Below, in pieces: positions 44,160-56,169 of a stretch of DNA of 64,000 nucleotides. This DNA is from Terriglobia bacterium (GTDB lineage: Bacteria > Acidobacteriota > Terriglobia > Terriglobales > Acidobacteriaceae), in assembly GCA_021324365.1 (NCBI GenBank), contig JAJPJE010000070.1, positions 1 to 64,000 of the forward strand. Reading direction: 5' to 3'. The notes beneath the pieces were generated by a model. That model searched no databases. It was given only the letters and a program-made list of their open reading frames with translations, and was not told where the DNA came from. Position 1 is the stretch's first letter; each line of letters begins with the position of its first letter. The position numbers and the translations under genes are program-made.

Positions 44160-44195
44160 CCCAGGTTCGCGTCCTGTTGTTCGACGCAACCTGGG
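44160..44195. repeat. Hairpin CCCAGGTTCGCG ... CGCAACCTGGG
   Basis: Nearly perfect 11-bp arms around a 13-nt loop, between the phosphofructokinase and the convergent SnoaL-like gene. No T-run on either side, so it is a weak terminator at best and may be another dispersed intergenic palindrome. Confidence 0.5.
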
Positions 44196-44212
44196 ATTAC
44201 CCTTTCACCAGT

Positions 44213-44752
44213 TCATGCGGCACGTCTCACAAAAATACTTCTAACCAGCGCCCTTCCCACTGATATCGGGTGCGTGATCAGCGTTGTCACTTTTCCGACG
44301 ACGGTATCTGGCTCGTGAAATACCCCGAGTTGCCGAAGTACCGTTCCGCGATCGTAGTATATCTTCTCGCCTGCCAGCCGGTTATCGGCGTCGAACGTAT
44401 AAATGCCGCAAAGCGGCAACTCCACTCGCCTCCCGGTTGGGGCAAGGCCTTTCCATTCGCCCAAATGCGTGCCGCGGATCATTACCTCGAGCACAATCGT
44501 CTCTTCGGACACGTGCCGGCGCAAGATTTCGATTTGCAAGTCAGGAAGCGCTTTCATCAACTGCGTGTAAAAGTGCCCCACGCCGTCTCGGCCGTCGTAG
44601 CGCAGCGCCCACGGGCAGTCCTGATATTCGGCCACGCGGCCGAAGGTTTCCAGTACGCGTTCCAGATCATGCTGATTCTCAAAACGCACATGCTGCTCGA
44701 CGAGAGCCATGCGTGCTGCCAGATTGCTTTCCGGTACAGGAGCAGTCGCCAT
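44213..44752 (-). CDS. SnoaL-like ester cyclase/nuclear-transport-factor-2 fold protein, 179 aa
   Basis: EQHVRFENQHDLERVLETFG, the FYTQLMKALPDLQIEILRRH block and WKGLAPTGRRVELPLCGIYT, ending in AGEKIYYDRGTVLRQLG, are the marks of the SnoaL polyketide-cyclase-like family. The family covers many small-molecule isomerases and proteins of unknown role. No signal peptide. Its 5' end is 90 bp from the end of the aldo/keto reductase gene, on the same strand, so the two may be co-transcribed. Confidence 0.85.
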   Translation of the reverse strand: MATAPVPESNLAARMALVEQHVRFENQHDLERVLETFGRVAEYQDCPWALRYDGRDGVGHFYTQLMKALPDLQIEILRRHVSEETIVLEVMIRGTHLGEWKGLAPTGRRVELPLCGIYTFDADNRLAGEKIYYDRGTVLRQLGVFHEPDTVVGKVTTLITHPISVGRALVRSIFVRRAA

Positions 44753-44841
44753 CTGTCACCATCCTCAACGAAAATTCCCCATTTCGCGACATTATGCGCT
44801 CGCAGCCAACGAATGTCACCGTGCCAGACCGCAGCTCGGCG

Positions 44842-45825
44842 TCACCAGCGCTGATGAACACTCTCTCGAATGTAGCGATCGTAGATAGAGCGAACCGCTT
44901 GCATCTGTTCTTCACTGAGCGGCGGCAGTTCGCTGGCTCCGCAGTTATCCTCGACTTGCTTTGTGCTCTTGCCGCCTGGAATTACCGTTGACACTCCGTC
45001 GAACATCAGAATCCACCGCAGCGCGAGTTGCGCCAGGCGTGCCCCTTTTGGAACAAGGCCTTTCAGCTCCTCAACCGCTCTCAGTCCCATTTCATACGGT
45101 ACGCCAGAAAACGTCTCACCGACATCGAAGGCTTCCCCGTGGCGATTGAAGTTGCGATGATCGTCGGAGGCGAACGTCGATGTCGCACTCAATTTCCCGG
45201 TGAGCATTCCTGAGGCGAGCGGTACGCGAATGATCGTCGCCACACCGCGCCGCTTGGCTTCTTTCAGGAAATGCTCGGCAGGACGCTGGCGGAACATGTT
45301 GAAGATAATCTGCACGGACTCAACGTTGGGAAACGCCATCGCCTTAAGCCCTTCCTCCACCTTCTCCACGCTTACTCCGTAGTGCTGCACTTTGCCGGCC
45401 TTCACTAGATCATCCATGCCACTGAAGACTTCAGGCTGGTAATAAACCTCCGTCGGAGGACAATGCAGTTGAACAAGATCAAGCGAGTCCACTCCAAGGT
45501 TTTGCAGCGAGCGGTCGATAAAATCGGACAAATTCTGCTTGTTATACCCGGACGCGACATGAGGATTCAGGCGCCGCCCAGCTTTCGTAGCGACGTAGAA
45601 CGGCGTTCTTGTCTCTTGGCGTAGCCTCTGAATAAGGCGTTCGGACCGGCCGTCGCCATAAACGTCCGCGGTGTCGAAGAAATTGACACCAAGATCGAGT
45701 GCCCTTTTCATTGCGGCGATGGACTGCTCATCATCAACCTCACCCCACGAACCGCCCACTGCCCACGCCCCAAAGCTCACCTCCGAAACGCTCCATCCGA
45801 TCCGACCAAATTGCCGATATTTCAC
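44842..45825 (-). CDS. Aldo/keto reductase, 327 aa
   Basis: An NADPH-dependent oxidoreductase with a TIM barrel. Catalytic tetrad: Asp51 and Tyr56 (FFDTADVYG), Lys81 (VATKAGRR) and His121 (LVQLHCPP). NADP-binding residues lie in the VIPGGKSTKQVEDN segment. It belongs to the oxidoreductase-like AKR groups rather than the potassium-channel subunits. The substrate is not predictable. Upstream of the SnoaL-like gene on the minus strand; divergent from the methyltransferase at 46028. Confidence 0.93.
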   Translation of the reverse strand: MKYRQFGRIGWSVSEVSFGAWAVGGSWGEVDDEQSIAAMKRALDLGVNFFDTADVYGDGRSERLIQRLRQETRTPFYVATKAGRRLNPHVASGYNKQNLSDFIDRSLQNLGVDSLDLVQLHCPPTEVYYQPEVFSGMDDLVKAGKVQHYGVSVEKVEEGLKAMAFPNVESVQIIFNMFRQRPAEHFLKEAKRRGVATIIRVPLASGMLTGKLSATSTFASDDHRNFNRHGEAFDVGETFSGVPYEMGLRAVEELKGLVPKGARLAQLALRWILMFDGVSTVIPGGKSTKQVEDNCGASELPPLSEEQMQAVRSIYDRYIRESVHQRW

Positions 45826-46027
45826 CGTTCTCTCCTTGCAAAAATGTTCGGGTATGCCTATCGCGCCCGTTTACTCCACCGGGGGAACTCATGTTCCGCC
45901 GCATAACTCGCAACAATTGAGAATACTTGAATAAATGCAGCTGACGATCCCTACAATTTGCCGTTCTGTACAGCCGGCAGTTTTCCACGACACACGTCAC
46001 CCCTGTCGTAAACTCAATGCAACGACC

Positions 46028-46888
46028 ATGGGGGAAGGAATGGCTTCAACTGGCGGAGAAATCAATCATGTAAGCGACACAGCGCTCATGGTGGCTGCGT
46101 GCCGCGCACACGAAAACGAACTCGAGGACGCTTTCGCGCGCGATCCATTCGCTGAACGGCTCGCCGGTGAGCGCGGATTGGCGATTCTTAATTCGCTACC
46201 GCATGCAGGCATGATGCGCCTGGGGCTCGCCATTCGCACCCGCTTTATCGATGAGCTGTTACTCGAGGCCCTGGCGAGCGACCCGATTTCAACTGTTTTG
46301 AGCGTCGGTTGTGGTCTTGATACGCGACCTTGGCGGCTTGATCTCTCTTCGAACCTCCGCTGGATTGAAATTGACTTCGCCGACATGCTCGATTACAAAG
46401 ACCGGCTTATGTCCGGTGAGACGCCGCGCTGCCGCCGCGAGCGCCTCGCCCTCGACCTGAACGATCCTGCGCAGCGCATGCAGATATACGATGCTGCGAG
46501 CCGCAAAGCCGCCCTGATGATCACAGAAGGCGTGCTCCTGTACCTGCCAGCCGCAACTGTGGACGATCTTGCCGCTGAGAACTGGAAACACAGCGGGATC
46601 ACTCACTGGATCAGCGATATCACTACTACCAGCTTCTACAGGGCGCTGGGAGATCCTGGCGCAATGCAGTTCATCCGTCATGTGCGAGCCACAGACGCGT
46701 TGACAGGCGAGCAGATCCTCGACGTTTTACGGCGCCAGGGCTGGACGACAGCCGTATGCAGAAGTTACATCACTGACACCGGTTTTGCGCGTGACCGCGT
46801 GCTCCGCATGATGGGCGATGACACACCAACTCCACCGTCTTTCGCCCCGGACGATCCGACCGGCGTGCACCTTTTTTCACACCAATGA
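46028..46888 (+). CDS. PPM1/TIGR00027-like SAM methyltransferase, about 286 aa
   Basis: The leucine-carboxyl-methyltransferase-like family (TIGR00027) found in actinobacteria and soil bacteria: VSDTALMVAACRAHENELED with R-D-P-F-A, then the SAM loop SVGCGLDTRPWRL, IEIDFADMLDYKDRL and the MITEGVLLYLP block. The substrate is unknown. ATG 46028 and 46040 are both possible; only the second has purines (GGGGGAAGGA) ahead of it, and these are too close. The frame before 46028 is not family-like. Confidence 0.85.
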   Translation: MGEGMASTGGEINHVSDTALMVAACRAHENELEDAFARDPFAERLAGERGLAILNSLPHAGMMRLGLAIRTRFIDELLLEALASDPISTVLSVGCGLDTRPWRLDLSSNLRWIEIDFADMLDYKDRLMSGETPRCRRERLALDLNDPAQRMQIYDAASRKAALMITEGVLLYLPAATVDDLAAENWKHSGITHWISDITTTSFYRALGDPGAMQFIRHVRATDALTGEQILDVLRRQGWTTAVCRSYITDTGFARDRVLRMMGDDTPTPPSFAPDDPTGVHLFSHQ

Positions 46889-46925
46889 CCGCTGGCTTCG
46901 GCGCTAGATCATACCTGGAGCCCCG

Positions 46926-47774
46926 CTAGCGGCCTTTGATTCTGCTCCGATATCGCCCTGGAGTGTAACCGACAATAGAGCGGAAATCATTGATGAGATG
47001 TGCCTGGTCGAAATAGCCGAGATCGAGTGCGACCTGGGCCCAATCCAACGACTTGCCCGAGTTCGCCATCTCCACCAGTTCATGCAGGCGTGATCGCCGG
47101 ATCACCCACTTCGGCGTAGCCCCGACATATTCCCGGAAGATCCGCTGAAGCATTCGCTTGGTCATGCCCGCGCTCGCCGAAAGATCGTCGACGGTCCGAA
47201 TCCGCGCGTTGTCGAGAATCATCGACACCAGTTTGCCGGCAAGGTTGGCGTCGGGATCGAGTTGTGGCACCCCGTCCAGGAAGAACTTATTGGCAAGGTC
47301 GATCTTCGACTCAGCGGAACTGGCAGAGAGCGCTTCCTCTTCGAGCCGGTGCAATTCATTGCCGAACACCTGTGTGGCGGGAATAGTCCGGTTCGCTAGC
47401 TTCGACACCGCATACCCCAAGAAGGGACGGAATGTTCCAGCGCGAAACTTGACTCCAAATACCTGCGATGCGCCTGCGAGCCCTCGCGAAAACTTGCGCG
47501 TGTGCACGCCGCTGATGCGCGACCCGCTTTCCTCAATCACGAGCTGAACGTTCGGATGCGGCAGAGTTTCGATCGGATAAGGCTCAGAACCGCGCAGATC
47601 CCAGCTCACTATCCAGTAGTGATCGATCCAGCATGCAAGATCGGTCGCCGGCGCACGCCGCAGATGCTTAAACTTGCCGGAGGTTGGCGGGAGAAGAAGT
47701 ACGCCACGGGCACGGCCGACGGATGGATCCCACGACACTTCTAGCTCAGGAGGTTGTCGCGTTTTTCCAATCAT
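46926..47774 (-). CDS. AraC-family regulator, 282 aa
   Basis: A DUF6597-type sensor domain (about residues 1-150, DLACWIDHYWIVSWDLRGSE, ETLPHPNVQLVIEESGSRIS, GVKFRAGTFRPFLG) followed by an AraC double helix-turn-helix (about 165-282, VDDLSASAGMTKRMLQRIFR and DLGYFDQAHLINDFRSIVGY). In the classical signature, Y-F-D-Q-A-H and F-R-x-x-x-G-x-T-P-x-x-Y are present. The ligand and target are unknown. Convergent with the methyltransferase, divergent from the DUF3224 gene at 47843, which is a likely target. Confidence 0.92.
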   Translation of the reverse strand: MIGKTRQPPELEVSWDPSVGRARGVLLLPPTSGKFKHLRRAPATDLACWIDHYWIVSWDLRGSEPYPIETLPHPNVQLVIEESGSRISGVHTRKFSRGLAGASQVFGVKFRAGTFRPFLGYAVSKLANRTIPATQVFGNELHRLEEEALSASSAESKIDLANKFFLDGVPQLDPDANLAGKLVSMILDNARIRTVDDLSASAGMTKRMLQRIFREYVGATPKWVIRRSRLHELVEMANSGKSLDWAQVALDLGYFDQAHLINDFRSIVGYTPGRYRSRIKGR

Positions 47775-47842
47775 TGCGGCTACGTTGCCTCTAACGTATC
47801 TCCAAAAGTGAGCGTGACATGATTCTAAACTGCAGGGTCAGC

Positions 47843-48334
47843 ATGAAGTCTGGGATCGCGATTGGAACGTTGTGCGCTGTGGCAGGACTCGCCGCTGCGC
47901 AGATAAACCGCAAATCAAATTCGGAGGACAAAAGAGTGCAGCAGGCAAAAGGAACCTTTGAAGTCCGGGTAGTGGCCGCAAATGCAGATAGCCAGGCGCG
48001 AAATCTGTTCTCGCGCATGTATCTGGACAAGCAATTCCAAGGAGGTCTGGAAGGAACCAGTCAGGTCGAGATGTTGAGCTTTCGTTCGGAAGACAAGGCC
48101 TCCGGCGGATACGTCGCGATGGAAGAAGTGACCGGAACCCTGCAGGGCAAGACCGGATCGTTCATCTTGCAACAGATCGGCACGATGAGAAATGGCGTCC
48201 CCGAATTGAAAGTCACGGTCGTCCCCGCATCGGGCAGCGGCCAGTTAGTGGGCATCGACGGAACGATGACGATTCGCATCGAGAATGGAACACATTTCTA
48301 CCAATTCGACTACACGCTGCCCGGTGACAAATAG
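47843..48334 (+). CDS. DUF3224 exported protein, 163 aa
   Basis: MKSGIAIGTLCAVAGLAAAQ is a signal peptide. The remainder has the DUF3224 pattern: AKGTFEVRV, then K-x-F-x-G-x-L-x-G-x-S (KQFQGGLEGTSQVEMLS), YVAMEEVTGTLQGKTGSFIL (family: Y-V-A-x-E-x-x-x-G-x-L-x-G-R-x-G-S-F) and SGQLVGIDGTMTI. It is an allene-oxide-cyclase-like beta-barrel of unknown role. AGGG before ATG 47843 favours this start over the ATG at 47819. Confidence 0.88.
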   Translation: MKSGIAIGTLCAVAGLAAAQINRKSNSEDKRVQQAKGTFEVRVVAANADSQARNLFSRMYLDKQFQGGLEGTSQVEMLSFRSEDKASGGYVAMEEVTGTLQGKTGSFILQQIGTMRNGVPELKVTVVPASGSGQLVGIDGTMTIRIENGTHFYQFDYTLPGDK

Positions 48335-48478
48335 AGAGTCGCGTCTCCGACCCGCAAACGGCACCGTAGGCGAGGTGCCGTCCTGTTCTTCCTTCTGACT
48401 TCGAACTTCTGCTTTCTGCCGCTAATTTGCCGCGCCTCGCCACTCACCTTTAGAATGAAACATCATCCCTTCGTGTAG

Positions 48479-50005
<1,527 letters not shown>

Positions 50006-50081
50006 GTAAGCGATATACGCGACTTGAAAGGGAGCGGAGTCAGCCCGCCGTTCCGACCATCTGAGATTTGGACGACTCGCC

Positions 50082-50657
50082 TTGAACACCGGACGTGGCA
50101 ATTCAACCCGACTTTTTCTTGCCTGGCTCCCCGTCGCCTTCTGGATCGGCATCATCATCCTGGAATCCACGCCGACCTTTGGCGCCGATCACACGGTTAA
50201 ATGGATCCGGCCCATCGTTGCCGGCCTGTTCGGCCCCTCCATGTTGAAGTATCTTGACTTCATCAACGAGGCGATGCGAAAGACAGGCCACTTCACTGGT
50301 TACGGAATTCTAAGCCTTCTCTGTTACCGTGGCTGGCGTGAACTCATTCTTCTCACGGTAGAAAGTGGTCTGAAACCGGTGCTGAAAACCGCGGATTTCC
50401 TGAAATCCTTGCGGGGACTATGGTGGGCCCGCGCCAGCCTTCTTGCCATCCTGAGTACGGCATTCGTGGCTTCATGCGATGAGTTCCACCAGAGTTTTCT
50501 ACCCAATCGCACGGGAGTGTTTCGCGATGTGGTACTCGATACCACTGGAGCACTGTTCTTTCAGGCACTCATTCTCACATTCAGTTCCTTCCAACCCAAG
50601 CGAACAGGTAGTCCGAGCATGCATGAATCCTCCCCTATCGGTTCCATGCCTCTCTAA
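50082..50657 (+). CDS. VanZ-like membrane protein, 191 aa
   Basis: Family features: a first helix (LFLAWLPVAFWIGIIILEST), RKTGHFTGYGILSLLCYRGW, ASLLAILSTAFVASCDEFHQ and the block SFLPNRTGVFRDVVLDTTGA with the conserved D-E-x-H-Q...R...D. Four hydrophobic helices in all. Members give teicoplanin resistance or have unknown roles. A TTG start at 50082 is used because no ATG/GTG lies between the last stop and the first helix. It stands 76 bp downstream of guaB. Confidence 0.88.
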   Translation: MNTGRGNSTRLFLAWLPVAFWIGIIILESTPTFGADHTVKWIRPIVAGLFGPSMLKYLDFINEAMRKTGHFTGYGILSLLCYRGWRELILLTVESGLKPVLKTADFLKSLRGLWWARASLLAILSTAFVASCDEFHQSFLPNRTGVFRDVVLDTTGALFFQALILTFSSFQPKRTGSPSMHESSPIGSMPL

Positions 50658-50971
50658 TGGCTTTCTCCTCGTCGAGGGCTTGCGGGGGCCGTTCAAAGAT
50701 CACAGCCGACGCACAATTTCGTCACAGCAATCGACATCAGCATCGCCTAAATTGGCTCTGAACAGAGTCTTACCGCGGAGCTGCAGATGGCCGCCGTTAT
50801 TCCTTTTCATGTTCCGCGAACTTTCCGTGAACCCAGAGGAGACCTTCGCCGACCAGGCAGGGTTTTGCTATTTCCGGCGAAGAGCCGAATAGAAGGTCTG
50901 TGGGCTACTCTGGAAAAGATATTGCCCGAATTTCGACCGCAGACGCAGCCATCCAAAAGCTGATTAATGAT
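50658..50971. other. Intergenic, 314 bp
   Basis: Between the convergent VanZ and receiver genes. I see no gene, repeat or convincing terminator. Confidence 0.55.
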
Positions 50972-51337
50972 CTAGGACGCCGCCTGTAGCAGGCGTTCGA
51001 CTTCTTTGCTGAATTCCGGCATCCCCAGTGGTTTTTCGAGCAGCAGATTCGCGCCCGCCTCCAGCGCCACCCGCAATGTCTCGGAACTGACGTTTCCGGT
51101 GAAAAGAATCACCGGCGCCTTCGGATTCTTCTCACGAAACTTGAGGATCACGTCCCGGCTGGCGAGGTTGGGAAGTGAATCGACCACAAGCAGATCGAAA
51201 AGGTTCTCACGGATGAGTGCGATCGCGGACATTGCGTCCTGCGAACTACGGGTGTCGTAGCCGACCGAACTCAAATAGCGACACAAGAGTTCTGTCACTC
51301 GCGCGTCGTCATCCACGATTAGCAATCGTCGGCCCAT
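50972..51337 (-). CDS. Single-domain response regulator (CheY-like), 121 aa
   Basis: One receiver domain only: acidic pair DDD at 9-11, phospho-acceptor Asp53 (LLVVDSLPN), Thr80 (LFTGN) and Lys102 (LEKPLG). No output domain, so it acts by protein contact or as a phosphate sink. The four-residue SLPN after Asp53 is unusual, since most have x-M-P-x. No histidine kinase lies nearby. Divergent from the treS gene. Confidence 0.92.
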   Translation of the reverse strand: MGRRLLIVDDDARVTELLCRYLSSVGYDTRSSQDAMSAIALIRENLFDLLVVDSLPNLASRDVILKFREKNPKAPVILFTGNVSSETLRVALEAGANLLLEKPLGMPEFSKEVERLLQAAS

Positions 51338-51532
51338 CGCTCCCCGCTTGTACTCTGCACTTTAGCCCTATTCGACGCCGCCGCGTCAGGAACGTTTCGT
51401 TTCGGAAGGTTACTCTTCAGGGTCGGGGGAGCAAGATCGAACAGCGCAAAAAGTTGAGGATATAAGTTTACAAGCAACTGAGAATTTGCATCGCTATACT
51501 GGCGAGTTCATCCTTTTCTTAAGTTCGCATTC

Positions 51533-54500
51533 ATGACATTGCCTGCTAACTCCACCTGGTACAAAGATGCCGTAATTTATGAAGTTCACGTTCGCGCTTT
51601 CTATGACAGCGTTACGGACGGAATCGGCGATTTTGGCGGCCTGACACAAAAGCTCCCTTATCTTGAAGACCTCGGCGTCACCGCCATCTGGTTGCTGCCG
51701 TTTTGTCCTTCGCCTCTCAGAGATGACGGGTACGACATCTCCGATTACACCAACGTCCACCCCTCTTACGGCACACTCAAGGACTTCCAGAAATTCTTAC
51801 GCGAAGCGCACGCGCGCGGCATAAGAGTGATCACGGAACTGGTGCTGAATCACAGTTCCGATCAGCATGCCTGGTTTCAGCGTGCACGGCGTGCGCCGAC
51901 CGGAAGCGAATGGCGGAATTATTACGTCTGGAGCGACACGCCGGATAAATATCGCGACGCTCGCATCATCTTCAAGGATTTCGAAACGTCCAACTGGGCT
52001 TGGGATCCCATCGCAAAAGCCTACTACTGGCATCGCTTCTACTCTCATCAGCCGGACCTCAATTGGGATAGCCCCGACGTTCGCAAGGCTATGTTCGCTG
52101 CTCTCGACTTCTGGTTCGACATGGGCGTTGATGGCCTGCGGCTTGATGCCGTGCCTTATCTGATCGAACGAGAAGGCACGAACTGCGAGAACCTGCCCGA
52201 AACGCATGCCATCCTGAAGGACCTCCGGAAACACGTCGACGAGAAATATGGCGACCGGATGTTGCTGGCGGAGGCCAATCAGTGGCCCGACGACGCCGTC
52301 GCTTATTTCGGCAACGGCGATGAATGCCATATGGCGTTTCACTTCCCCGTCATGCCCAGGCTGTTCATGGCGCTCCGCATGGAAGATCGCCATCCCATCA
52401 CCGAGATTCTTCGTCTCACCCCTCCCATACCTGACAATTGTCAATGGGCATTGTTTTTGCGTAATCATGACGAACTCACGCTGGAGATGGTGACCGACGA
52501 AGAACGCGACTACATGTACCGCTCTTATGCGCATGATCGCGAGATGCGCATCAACCTCGGCATTCGCCGCCGTCTTGCGCCACTGCTCGAAAACGATCGT
52601 CGCCGTATTGAGCTGATGAACGCTCTGCTTCTGTCATTGCCGGGCACGCCTGTCATTTACTACGGCGACGAGATCGGCATGGGTGACAACATCTATTTGG
52701 GCGACCGAAACGGCGTTCGCACGCCGATGCAATGGAGCGCGGATCGCAATGCCGGCTTCTCCAGGGCTAATCCCCAAAAGCTCTACCTGCCGGTGAACAT
52801 CGATCCCGAGTATCACTACGAAGCGATTAACGTCGAAACGCAGCAGAACAATTCCCATTCGCTGCTCTGGTACACGAAGCGCATGATCGCGCAACGCAAG
52901 CAGCACCCAGCATTCGGGCGCGGAAGCTTTGAGCTCATATTTCCTACCAATCGAAAAATCCTGGCATTTATTCGCCAGTTTGAAGACGAGACCATTCTCG
53001 TCATGGCAAATCTCTCTCGCTTCACGCAATTCTTTCAGCTCGATTTAAGCAAGCACGCGGGGTTTGTCCCGATTGAAGTTTTCGGCCGGAATCGTTTTCC
53101 GGCAATTACCGATCAGCCTTACGCTATGTCATTGGGTCCGCACGCCTTCCAGTGGTTCCATCTGCAACCGCAAGCGCCCGCGGAAGAGATGCTGTCCGTG
53201 AGTGGCCCGGACAGCCTGCCCGTCATCAATGCCGACATCGAAACACTCTTCTCGTCCAACTCGCGCCGCGCGCTCACCCGCATGCTTGCGCGTGCGTTGC
53301 GCACGCGTGCGTGGTTTCCAAAAGAACGTACCATCCGCCAGGTAATCATCGACGACGTTGTCTCCTTCCCCAACACCACCGCGAGCATTCTGCTGATCCA
53401 TGTGGAATTCAGTGACGGCGATCCGGAAAGCTACCTCGCTCCGCTGTCGCTCGGTACCGGCGAGACAGCCGAAGGCATCCTCCGTGACCGTCCACAGGTT
53501 GTTCTGTGTCGTATTGAAGGGATCTCGCCCGCGCCCGCCATTCTGTACGGAGCTGTCTGGGACAAGAGTCTCAGCGACGCACTGTTGAAAGCGATCGTTC
53601 GCCGGCGCCGCATCAAGGGCGAGCATGGCGATTTACTTGGCAGCCACACCCGTGCCTTCCGAAAGGCATGGGGCGAAGTGCGCTCCAGCCTGGAGCCCCG
53701 CGTACATACCATTGATCGCAATACATTCATTCACCTGGGCGAAGATTTCACCCTCAAGCTCTACCGCCGTGTCGAGCCAGGCATCAATCCCGACCGCGAA
53801 ATCGGGGAATTCCTCGTGAACTATACCGAGTTCCGGAATGCGCTGCAGACACTGGGAGCAGTCGAGTATCGAAGACCGCTTAGCGAGGAATCCCAGGAAG
53901 TCACAACACTGGCAATTCTCAACAACTACGTTCCCAACGCCACGAATGCGTGGACGTATACGCTCGATCATCTCGGACTCTACTTCGAGCGTGCGCTTGC
54001 GATTCCCGAGCAGGACCCTCGCTTGAAAGATCCAAGCACCGGCACGCCTCTTACCCTGCTCACGCGACCCGTCCCGCAAGTCATGGCGGAGCTGCTTGCA
54101 GCTCACGGGGAGAGTCCCGAGTTGCTCGGGAAACGCACGGCCGAGATGCATCTCGCCCTCGCCAGCCGTCCTGACTTGCCTGATTTTGCCCCCGAGCCGT
54201 TTACGGAGTTCTACCGTCTCAGCATTTTTCATGGCATGGTCGGCGAAATGAATCGCTCTCTTGACGCTCTGCGCACACGATTGGCGTCAGTCCCCGAAGC
54301 AGCTCAAGCCGACGCTCGTGCCGTGTTGGATCGTGAGTCTGTCATCCGCAGCCGTCTGCTCCAGCTTCGAGATACGCGCGTCAATTGCGCGCGCATTCGT
54401 CATCATGGCGATTATCACCTGGGAAATGTGCTGTATACCGGGCGCGACTTTCTGGTCATGAATTTTGAAGGCGATACCAATCGACCGCTCAGCGAACGCC

Positions 54501-54850
54501 GCATCAAACGCTCGGCATTCCGCGATATTGCCTGCATGATTCGCTCATTCCACTACGTCGCTCACGCCGTGCTCTTCAACCACGTCCCGGGAATCGTCTC
54601 CGGCGGGTCCCACCCGCAACTCGAGCGATGGGCCGAAGCATGGTACCAATGGGTCAGCGCACTCTTTCTTCGTGGATATCTGCAAGCTGCGCAGCAAGCC
54701 AGTTTCATTCCGCAAACACATAAAGAGATCGCTGTTCTGCTGCAGGCTTACACGCTCGAAAAAGCGCTCATCGAAGTGGAATATGAGTTAGAGAACCGGC
54801 CGGACTGGATTCGCATACCGTTGAACGGCATTCTTCAAGAGTTGCAGTAG
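51533..54850 (+). CDS. treS: Trehalose synthase - maltokinase fusion, 1105 aa
   Basis: Residues 1-550 are trehalose synthase (GH13): nucleophile Asp205 ([11 protein letters not shown]), acid/base Glu247 ([11 protein letters not shown]), Asp313 (FLRNHDELT). It interconverts maltose and trehalose. After a linker, about 680-1105 is a maltokinase-like domain that would make maltose-1-phosphate for glycogen synthesis (GlgE route): HHGDYHLGN at 957-965. The metal-binding Asp of the usual I-D-F-E-G is Asn977 here (VMNFEGD), so kinase activity is doubtful. No glgE or glgB lies in the window. Monocistronic. Confidence 0.95.
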   Translation: MTLPANSTWYKDAVIYEVHVRAFYDSVTDGIGDFGGLTQKLPYLEDLGVTAIWLLPFCPSPLRDDGYDISDYTNVHPSYGTLKDFQKFLREAHARGIRVITELVLNHSSDQHAWFQRARRAPTGSEWRNYYVWSDTPDKYRDARIIFKDFETSNWAWDPIAKAYYWHRFYSHQPDLNWDSPDVRKAMFAALDFWFDMGVDGLRLDAVPYLIEREGTNCENLPETHAILKDLRKHVDEKYGDRMLLAEANQWPDDAVAYFGNGDECHMAFHFPVMPRLFMALRMEDRHPITEILRLTPPIPDNCQWALFLRNHDELTLEMVTDEERDYMYRSYAHDREMRINLGIRRRLAPLLENDRRRIELMNALLLSLPGTPVIYYGDEIGMGDNIYLGDRNGVRTPMQWSADRNAGFSRANPQKLYLPVNIDPEYHYEAINVETQQNNSHSLLWYTKRMIAQRKQHPAFGRGSFELIFPTNRKILAFIRQFEDETILVMANLSRFTQFFQLDLSKHAGFVPIEVFGRNRFPAITDQPYAMSLGPHAFQWFHLQPQAPAEEMLSVSGPDSLPVINADIETLFSSNSRRALTRMLARALRTRAWFPKERTIRQVIIDDVVSFPNTTASILLIHVEFSDGDPESYLAPLSLGTGETAEGILRDRPQVVLCRIEGISPAPAILYGAVWDKSLSDALLKAIVRRRRIKGEHGDLLGSHTRAFRKAWGEVRSSLEPRVHTIDRNTFIHLGEDFTLKLYRRVEPGINPDREIGEFLVNYTEFRNALQTLGAVEYRRPLSEESQEVTTLAILNNYVPNATNAWTYTLDHLGLYFERALAIPEQDPRLKDPSTGTPLTLLTRPVPQVMAELLAAHGESPELLGKRTAEMHLALASRPDLPDFAPEPFTEFYRLSIFHGMVGEMNRSLDALRTRLASVPEAAQADARAVLDRESVIRSRLLQLRDTRVNCARIRHHGDYHLGNVLYTGRDFLVMNFEGDTNRPLSERRIKRSAFRDIACMIRSFHYVAHAVLFNHVPGIVSGGSHPQLERWAEAWYQWVSALFLRGYLQAAQQASFIPQTHKEIAVLLQAYTLEKALIEVEYELENRPDWIRIPLNGILQELQ

Positions 54851-54905
54851 GCAGGCGCACTCCTTCTTTCAAATGCTTTTATCGTGCCGACTGACTCGTA
54901 AACGC

Positions 54906-56051
54906 TTATCCCAGTGGAAACGATGCTTCCGCTGACAGCTCTTCGCCCGCGAAATCTCCGACAAGAAATTTCGGGTACGCTGCGGCGGCAATCATCGCGG
55001 CGTTATCGGTGGAGAGCCGCAGCGATGGAAAATACACCGGCAAGCCTTCACGCGCTGCCTGTTCGGCAAAGCGTTCCCGCAAGCGGCTGTTCGCAGCCAC
55101 GCCCCCGGACACCAGCAACGTCCGCACTGAGTATTCCCTAGCGGCCGCCAGGGTTTTTCCAACAAGATCTTCGACAACTGCGCTCTGAAACGATGCCACC
55201 AGGTCCAGAGTCTTTCGGTCGGTCACGCGCAAGAAATCCTCGACACTCGGTTTAGTGGCTGAAGCCAGTGCTTTACGCCTTGATTCCACCTGTGGCTGCA
55301 TGTCGTTTGCTTCTACGTGGCGCAGCACCGCCGTCTTAATGCCGCTATAGGAGAAATCGAACCGTGGTGAGTCCGGCTCGGGCTTTCCGTGATCTTTCCG
55401 GTCCCGATGCTTGATCTGCGGCGCGCCAAACTTCACTGCGTCTGGATCGCCATGCTTCGCCAGTCTGTCAATAACCGGGCCGCCGGGATATCCGAGTCCG
55501 AGTACCTTCGCTACTTTATCGAAAGCTTCTCCGGCAGCGTCGTCGCGCGTGTGGCCGATATTCTTGTATGTCCAGCTCGTGCCTTTCACTTCGGCCAGAT
55601 ACAAATGCGTGTGTCCGCCGGACACCACCAGCGCGAGCACCGGAAACCGCAGCTCATGATTTCCCTTCTGGCGCTCTTCCAAAAGTACTGCGTGAATATG
55701 ACCCTCGAGATGATTAACCGCCACCAGCGGTTTCTCCAGCGCCCACGCCAGGGTTTTCGCGTACGAAATACCCACCAGCAGCGCGCCCGCCAAACCCGGA
55801 CCTTGCGTCACAGCCAGCGCATCCACCGCTTCAAAACTGACACCAGAATCGGCCAGCGCCTTACGCACTACCGGGACGATGTTGCGCAAATGCTCGCGCG
55901 AGGCCAGCTCTGGCACAACTCCGCCGTACGGCTGATGCGTGGTGATCTGCGAGAGCACTACATTCGAAATGACCTGCTCACCCGAACGCACGACCGCCGC
56001 CGAAGTCTCGTCACACGAGCTTTCAATTCCGAGAATATAGGTATCTGCCAT
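54906..56051 (-). CDS. tsaD: tRNA N6-threonylcarbamoyladenosine transferase TsaD, 381 aa
   Basis: Adds threonylcarbamoyl to A37 of ANN-decoding tRNAs with TsaB and TsaE. MADTYILGIESSCDETSAAV is the ASKHA phosphate loop; NHLEGHIHA carries the two metal-binding His, SGGHTHLYL the next conserved glycines, and the ending has STDNAAMIA with the conserved Asp. A Lys/Asp-rich insertion near 225-235 (HRDRKDHGKPEPD) is an acidobacterial oddity. ATG 56051 is used rather than the GTG just before it. Confidence 0.96.
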   Translation of the reverse strand: MADTYILGIESSCDETSAAVVRSGEQVISNVVLSQITTHQPYGGVVPELASREHLRNIVPVVRKALADSGVSFEAVDALAVTQGPGLAGALLVGISYAKTLAWALEKPLVAVNHLEGHIHAVLLEERQKGNHELRFPVLALVVSGGHTHLYLAEVKGTSWTYKNIGHTRDDAAGEAFDKVAKVLGLGYPGGPVIDRLAKHGDPDAVKFGAPQIKHRDRKDHGKPEPDSPRFDFSYSGIKTAVLRHVEANDMQPQVESRRKALASATKPSVEDFLRVTDRKTLDLVASFQSAVVEDLVGKTLAAAREYSVRTLLVSGGVAANSRLRERFAEQAAREGLPVYFPSLRLSTDNAAMIAAAAYPKFLVGDFAGEELSAEASFPLG

Positions 56052-56169
56052 CACTCCGATTCTATTCGCTTATACGTTCCGTGGCGCGCCACGAACTCCA
56101 TAAGCAATTCTTTGCTTTCAATGCAACATCATAACTGATAGTTTGGCTTGCGAGAACAAGGAGAACTGT

